Assembly (NCBI GenBank): GCA_002707645.1
Contig: PANN01000014.1
Location: 67,338 to 131,337, forward strand
Direction of reading: 5' to 3'
DNA from: Fidelibacterota bacterium
GTDB lineage: Bacteria; Fidelibacterota; Marinisomatia; SCGC-AAA003-L08; D37C17
DNA: 64,000 nucleotides
Under the pieces are notes generated by a model that searched no databases, was not told the DNA's origin, and saw only the letters and a program-made list of their open reading frames with translations. The position numbers and the translations under genes were made by a program. Of this stretch, positions 62,973 to 64,000 are shown one piece after another. Each line of letters starts with the position of its first letter. Positions within the stretch are counted from its first letter, which is position 1.

Positions 62973-64000
62973 ATGAGCGAATTAAATTTCCAAATGAGAG
63001 AAGCTGTAAATGAACCAATTAAAGATTACAAAGCTGGTAGTAAAGAAAAAGCGTCATTAAAAAAAACTCTAATAGAATTAAAATCTAAAGTTATAGATAT
63101 TCCAATTATAATTGACGGTAAAGAAATAACCACAAATAATACAAGCAAGTGTGTTATTCCACATGACCACAAGCATGTTCTTGCACATTATCATAAAGCA
63201 GGTGAAAAAGAAGTATTAATGGCTATTGAGAGTAATTTAAAAGCTTGGAAAAAATGGTCAGTAACACCCTTAGAAGAAAGAATTAAAATTTTCAATAAAA
63301 TGGCAGATTTATTAGCTGGACCATATAGAGATTTAATTAATGCTTCAACAATGCTTGGACAAAGCAAAAATGTCTATCAAGCCGAAATCGATGCTGCATG
63401 TGAGTTAATAGATTTTTTTAATTTTAACTGCGAATACCTTTATAATATACATAAACAACAACCAAAATATTCTCCTGAAGGAATGAAAAATTCAACTGAG
63501 TATAGAGCTCTAGAGGGTTTTGTATTTGCAGTAGCGCCCTTTAACTTTACTTCTATCGCAGCAAATTTATCTTGTGCACCTGCTTTGCTTGGTAACGTTA
63601 CTTTATTTAAACCTGCTTCTTCATCAGTATACTCAGGTTATTTTCTTATGAAACTATTTAAGGAAGCTGGATTGCCGGATGGAGTTATAAATTTTATTCC
63701 TGGCTCAGGAAAAAACATTGGTAATATTGTATTAAATCATTCTGATTTAGCTGGAATACACTTTACAGGATCTACACGTGTATTTCAAGGAATGTGGACA
63801 ACAGTTGGTAAAAATATCAAAAACTATAAAACATACCCTAGAATAGTAGGTGAAACTGGCGGAAAAGATTTTATTTTAGCACATAAAAGTGCAAATAGAG
63901 AAGCTCTTTCTACAGCTATGATCAGAGGTGCGTTTGAATATCAAGGTCAAAAATGTTCGGCAGCATCTAGATGTTATTTGCCTCTGGAGGTTTGGGAAGA
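62973..64000 (+). CDS. pruA: L-glutamate gamma-semialdehyde (1-pyrroline-5-carboxylate) dehydrogenase, 3' truncated by window edge
   Basis: Translation by eye: MSELNFQMREAVNEPIKDYKAGSKEKASLKKTL...EGFVFAVAPFNFTSIAANLSCAPALLGNVTLFKPASSSVYSGYFLMKLFKEAGLPDGVINFIPG...GETGGKDFILAHKSANREALSTAMIRGAFEYQGQKCSAASRCYLP; P5CDH/ALDH4-like. Absent from the ORF track because it is open at the window end. Confidence 0.9.
   Translation, partial: MSELNFQMREAVNEPIKDYKAGSKEKASLKKTLIELKSKVIDIPIIIDGKEITTNNTSKCVIPHDHKHVLAHYHKAGEKEVLMAIESNLKAWKKWSVTPLEERIKIFNKMADLLAGPYRDLINASTMLGQSKNVYQAEIDAACELIDFFNFNCEYLYNIHKQQPKYSPEGMKNSTEYRALEGFVFAVAPFNFTSIAANLSCAPALLGNVTLFKPASSSVYSGYFLMKLFKEAGLPDGVINFIPGSGKNIGNIVLNHSDLAGIHFTGSTRVFQGMWTTVGKNIKNYKTYPRIVGETGGKDFILAHKSANREALSTAMIRGAFEYQGQKCSAASRCYLPLEVWE

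Overview
AT-rich bacterial chromosome segment, about 95% coding, mostly long minus-strand operons. Gene content suggests an FCB-group marine bacterium, possibly Marinimicrobia/SAR406-like: orphan dockerin-type C-termini, a FlgD/T9SS-type C-terminal domain, long IspG with an insertion, and a 31-aa AURKAIP1/COX24-like peptide. The taxonomy is inference only. Housekeeping genes dominate (parC/parE, purL, serS, tyrS, trpS, rpsA, cmk, tsaD, groESL, dut, ispG, ribD-ribE-ribBA-ribH, mdh). There is also a polysaccharide-export cluster with two sulfotransferases, a tryptophanase, transporters, and secreted propeller, lipase and dockerin proteins. No tRNA, rRNA, CRISPR array or transposon was seen. The most interesting signals are: (1) a split GST-like gene (60896-61496, minus) with an in-frame TGA exactly at the Cys codon of the 'SYRR-C-PYAIRARMALLYS' motif, followed by an unusually GC-rich, hairpin-forming segment; this is a candidate selenocysteine protein with a bacterial SECIS. 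(2) Four genes, including essential serS and ribBA, are broken by single-base indels in poly(A)/poly(T) tracts, consistent with either sequencing error or slippage-rescued frameshifts. (3) A ketol-acid reductoisomerase homolog in which a catalytic Lys and a metal-ligand Glu are replaced. (4) An unannotated 31-aa ribosomal-type micro-ORF with its own terminator. (5) An orphan intrinsic terminator in a divergent intergenic region upstream of mdh, suggesting a small RNA.
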